From NCBI RefSeq assembly GCF_043641665.1, contig NC_092184.1, positions 2,220,501 through 2,284,500 on the forward strand: 64,000 bases of DNA. Direction: 5' to 3'. The stretch comes from Enoplosus armatus (taxonomy: Eukaryota; Chordata; Actinopteri; Centrarchiformes; Enoplosidae). Position numbers and translations under genes: made by a program. The notes under the pieces were generated by a model, which was not told the origin of the DNA, did no database searches, and was given only the letters and a program-made list of their open reading frames with translations. Below, piece after piece: positions 9,812-64,000 of this stretch (within the stretch, counting starts at the first letter, position 1; each line of letters opens with the position of its first letter).

Positions 9812-11689
9812 CCACACAGAGTTTTATTTCTGGGCCTGGGCTAAGACTTCTGAGGGTTAACGTGGCGTTTCTGCTGTCCACAGGCCTGGGAAATATACAA
9901 TAGCCACACTACTGTGTATCCGTACTTATAAATGTCTGTATATGTGTGAAAGTGTGATTGCACATGGGGCACATACACTCCCAGCAGATACATGAGCTAA
10001 TCATCATCAGTTGTTGGCGATTGTTGCGGCAGTTACTTCATTTTGCATCTCTGGGTGTGTGTTCCTGCCTTTGTGTGCCTTCGGAAAAATGAATTGTGTG
10101 TCTAAGTGCCACCTCTGATAACTGCAACTTGTGTGTGTTAGCAGTGCTGGGTGATGGCTTTGTCACTGGGTGATGGAGTCCTGTTTGTGCCCATGTCAGC
10201 TGCAGCTTCGATTCACGGTCCTGCATCGGCTCAGAGTCGTAGATTCTTTGACAGCTGTGCACACAGTTTACAGACAGTGGTCCATGGGATTGTGTTGAAA
10301 CCAGATTATTGTAGGTGGAGACTAAAGGCTCACTATGACTGGCTGTTTGCTGTAACGATAGTTACGTGGAAGGATTACCAACATAGGATTTTATGACATA
10401 CCTTTTCTCTCAGTTAGATTGGTTGCTTCTGAGAAGAGGGGGGAATCAATGTTACTTTTTCAGTATTATGATATGCATTTTTTCTATTTTATTGACATTT
10501 TATGTCACATAATGACCATCTTTCTGCAGACATTGAAGTCTTCTAATGCATTAGTATAATCACTAAACAAAGAGAGGCTACCCTATCACTGCAGTAAGAG
10601 ATTACAATAGGTACAACAGCCAATATTAAGTTGCTTGCTCAACATCTACCATTAAGTTCATAAGGCTATATTCCTAAATTTGACACTGCTATATAACCAA
10701 TGCACTATGCACTGTGCCAGTCATGGTTTTCGTACTTCAGTAACATGCTAGATAGCATTAAAAGTTACACATCTAATATACCGGAACAGGCCATATACGC
10801 TCAAATTCTCTGAACTGTAGATTAAGGGCCTGATCTCTGTACCGTCTATACTCTTGAAAATATATTACTGGTCATGCTGTTTGTGGCAATTTTTGGGTAA
10901 CAGGCAAGAAAACAATTAACAGGCCAGAAAGGTTTGTGAAACCCTGACTTAACTTTTGCTCTCTCAGTCCCAGAACCTGGTTCTCCTCAAGGACTCTAGT
11001 AAGATGCCCTCTCTCACAATACTCAACCAGGTGTAGTTCAGGCTCTTCCAACTTCAACTCTTCATTAGCCAGTACATACAGCGCAACTTCCACAAGCACC
11101 TGTCTGCAGACACTAACACTATTTGGCATTTGCTGCCATGTTGAAAGAAAGGCTTTAATACTTGAAAGGCGTGGCAAACACTGCACAAATACACAAAGAC
11201 CACATCAAAACACCATGGAAACAAGGGTGGAAGAGGCGAGGGGTGAAAGGAAGGGGAAGAAAAAGCTGGAAAGACAGGCTGGTTACTCTATCATCAAGGT
11301 CCATTAAGAGCTTCCCCCATTGGAACACTTTGTCTTCGTTCAGACTGACAAAAGCATTGTGTCAAAAATGCAACATCCTTGTTCTTTTCAGTGAGACTGC
11401 TGCATTGGTGTAATGGGGTGGGGGGTGTCGCCGCAGAGTCATCTTGCAAAAGAAATGCAGGGATTGTTCAGCAAAAAGGTGTCCCACCCTCATTCTGTGA
11501 GTGTACATATGTAGGTCAAATATTTAGTTGCATTTGCTGTGTAGCAATGTGCTAAAAGGTTCAGTAAGCTTTAAACTAACTACTTTATTTGTATTTGTTG
11601 TAATTATGTGAAGAATGTGGGGGAAAAGAGCTTGAGAGAGAGGGTTTTAGCCATGCTAGCTATAATAATGGAAATTTCGGCTGGTCCAC

Positions 11690-12060
11690 TTCTTTGGTCC
11701 ACACTGAAATATCTCATCAACCATTGAATGGATTGCCATGAAAGTTTCTACAGACATTCAGGGTCCGCAGAGGATGAATCCTAATGAATCCTAAATTTGA
11801 TGGTCCCCTAACTTTCCATCTTATGAAACTAATTACGTTCCCGCCCTCAACTGTACTTTGTGTTTAGTGCTAATTAGCAAATGTTAGCATATTAACATGC
11901 TAATCCAAGATGGTAAATGTGCTGAACATTGCAACAGCTAAACATCATGTTAATGTCGTTCATCATTGTGAAGATGTTAGCATGCTGACATTAGCATTTA
12001 GCTTAAAGCACTGCTGTGCCCAAGTACAGCCTCACAGTGCTGCTAGCCTGACTCTTAGTC
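11690..12060 (+). repeat. dispersed repeat family, copy C
   Basis: It starts near 'ttggtccacactgaaatatc', carries 'ggattgccatgaaagtttct', 'ctgtactttgtgtttagtgc', 'caaatgttagcat' and 'atgttagcatgctgacatta', and ends 'gtacagcctcacagtgctgc'. It is the most complete single-module copy in the window. Confidence 0.78.
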
Positions 12061-13375
12061 TTGTTTTGACACATATCATTTTTCATGTGAACTGGGCCTT
12101 AAAACAAATTAAAACCCTCTGCTGGATGTGACTCACACCGCAGAGGTAAGTACTTCCAGGATCTTGACATGTTTGTGGTCAGTTCAAGATGTCTTTACTG
12201 TTCTGTTATACTCTAATATATATTCTAAAGTGGCAAATTTTCTTCACCGTTTGCCTTTGGTACTTAAACCCAGTGTGTGCATGTTTCAAAGTTTGGAATG
12301 GGAGAGGCAGATCTCTTTCCGCCATGAAGAAGAAATGGAGCCACAGCAATGATTGGGAAGGCAGACATACCTCGACACGGTAGAGTCAGTCAGTGGAATA
12401 TGGTGTGCTGCAGGAATATACAACATGGCTGAGGTCGTCTGTGTCTTGTAGTGGATGAAAGCCTTCTCATTATGAGCTTGCCATTTGAATAATGTCTAGA
12501 TTTCTCTCTGTGACTTGCCAATAGCTGTCCGCTGTTTAAACTTATCTCTTAATCATGTCTTGCACTGGCTCTTGTCTGCAGAAAACGGGTTTCCTCATTG
12601 ATCAAGTTGTCAAATCAGCCTTACCTTACTCCCCAAGCTAACCTTCACAATCTAAATATAACCAATGCTAACGTGCAGGTGTATTTTGTTCTTTTACAAC
12701 GTAATCCCTTTATAGTAATTCCACAGTTTAAGCATACATTGAGCTTCCTTGTAATTTTATCTGGCCAGAAACTGTCCATGCCGAGACTGATGAAGCATAT
12801 AACTGCCCTCAGTATGCTAAATAGACAGTTCAAGTCCTATGGCTCAAGAAGCAAAACTAACACCATGTTTCACCCCTGTATCCTCAGCCAACACGGCACT
12901 GCAGGCCTTTCCAAGGGTGACACAGAATAGAGGACTCCCAGAGCAAGGGAAAGGGCACAGGGGACGGGTGGTGGTGGTGGTGGGAGGGGGGGGGGGGGTG
13001 GTCTTGCTTGATTCAGATTTATTTCCAAATTTTGGATAGGCTCTCTCATGTAACCGTCTTTTTTTTGCTGTGTTGATAGAAAGGCTTAAAAGAAGGGGCG
13101 AGCCCTTGTTGACAATGAGGACAGAGATTCAGAACAAATGTTACAAAAATCTTATTAGATTGTTGGTTTTAAAACAAGTTGCTGTGACTTACACCAAAAA
13201 TGACCTCCTACAATTACAAGGCTTTTCATATTGGCATGTACCCACTTTGGGCTTTTGTGCGGCTTTTTAAGCAATACCTTAACACTAAATTTACTTTTTG
13301 GATTTATTGAAGTATATGTACAGTCACTTAATTACACTATGAACTGATTCTGGTCCCAGTCTAAAGAATGTGTGA

Positions 13376-13403
<28 letters not shown>
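13376..13403 (+). repeat. poly(C) run, 28 nt
   Basis: An uninterrupted C homopolymer about 140 bp before the first exon. Length is likely imprecise in any assembly. Confidence 0.95.
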
Positions 13404-13406
<3 letters not shown>

Positions 13407-13520
13407 AAATACAAGGCATCATCACATTCACTCTGATCTGCGTCAAGTGTCTGTGTCCTGCCCTGAAGATTTATCAATAGTACTTGAGTACTGCACAAAG
13501 TTTTCTGAGACTCGGCGTGA

Positions 13521-64000
<50,480 letters not shown>

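Overview
The window is vertebrate nuclear DNA, almost certainly from a ray-finned (percomorph-like) teleost. The evidence is sparse short exons with GT-AG introns, very frequent long (CA)n/(GT)n microsatellites, fish-type non-LTR, hAT and piggyBac repeats, and a eukaryotic 18S/28S rDNA relic. There are no bacterial operons, CRISPR arrays or tRNAs that I can support.

The only protein-coding gene I can support is bcas3 (breast carcinoma amplified sequence 3, also called Rudhira or PHAF2) on the + strand. Nine consecutive internal exons (13544-13651, 13772-13848, 17806-17882, 18523-18606, 20969-21139, 24905-24998, 38532-38665, 44623-44962, 63809-63959) join in frame to 1236 nt, or 412 codons, with consistent phases and no stop. 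They encode the middle of the protein: the second half of the beta-propeller-like region and the start of the BCAS3 domain. Both gene ends lie outside the window. Everything else is intronic.

Layout. 1-13543 is an upstream intron with a (CA)n array, a dispersed repeat family, a rearranged and circularly permuted rDNA relic (3354-5213) abutted by a piggyBac-type MITE (5210-5423), a decayed minus-strand LINE (about 6640-8395), and a repeat-free block at 9000-9690 that may be a conserved non-coding element. 13544-25000 carries six closely spaced exons. 24999-38531 is a 13.5-kb intron with a hAT-like MITE and two strong hairpins. 38532-44962 carries two exons; the second encodes a glycine-rich insertion. 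44963-63808 is an 18.8-kb intron with a hAT MITE flanked by a perfect 8-bp target duplication, many homopolymer tracts, and several repeat-poor, homeodomain/POU-site-bearing blocks. In vertebrates BCAS3 lies beside TBX2/TBX4, so such intronic blocks are plausible long-range enhancers; this is inference.

The most unusual signals are these. (i) Five of nine exons have a CA tract starting 6-13 nt after the splice donor, and two of these exons also have a complementary (GT)n tract just upstream of the acceptor, which predicts exon-enclosing RNA helices. (ii) The rDNA insertion is circularly permuted. (iii) There is a perfect 27-bp palindrome with a 6-nt loop. (iv) There is a 20-bp miRNA-like hairpin. 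(v) The Bcas3 protein carries a glycine-rich linker.
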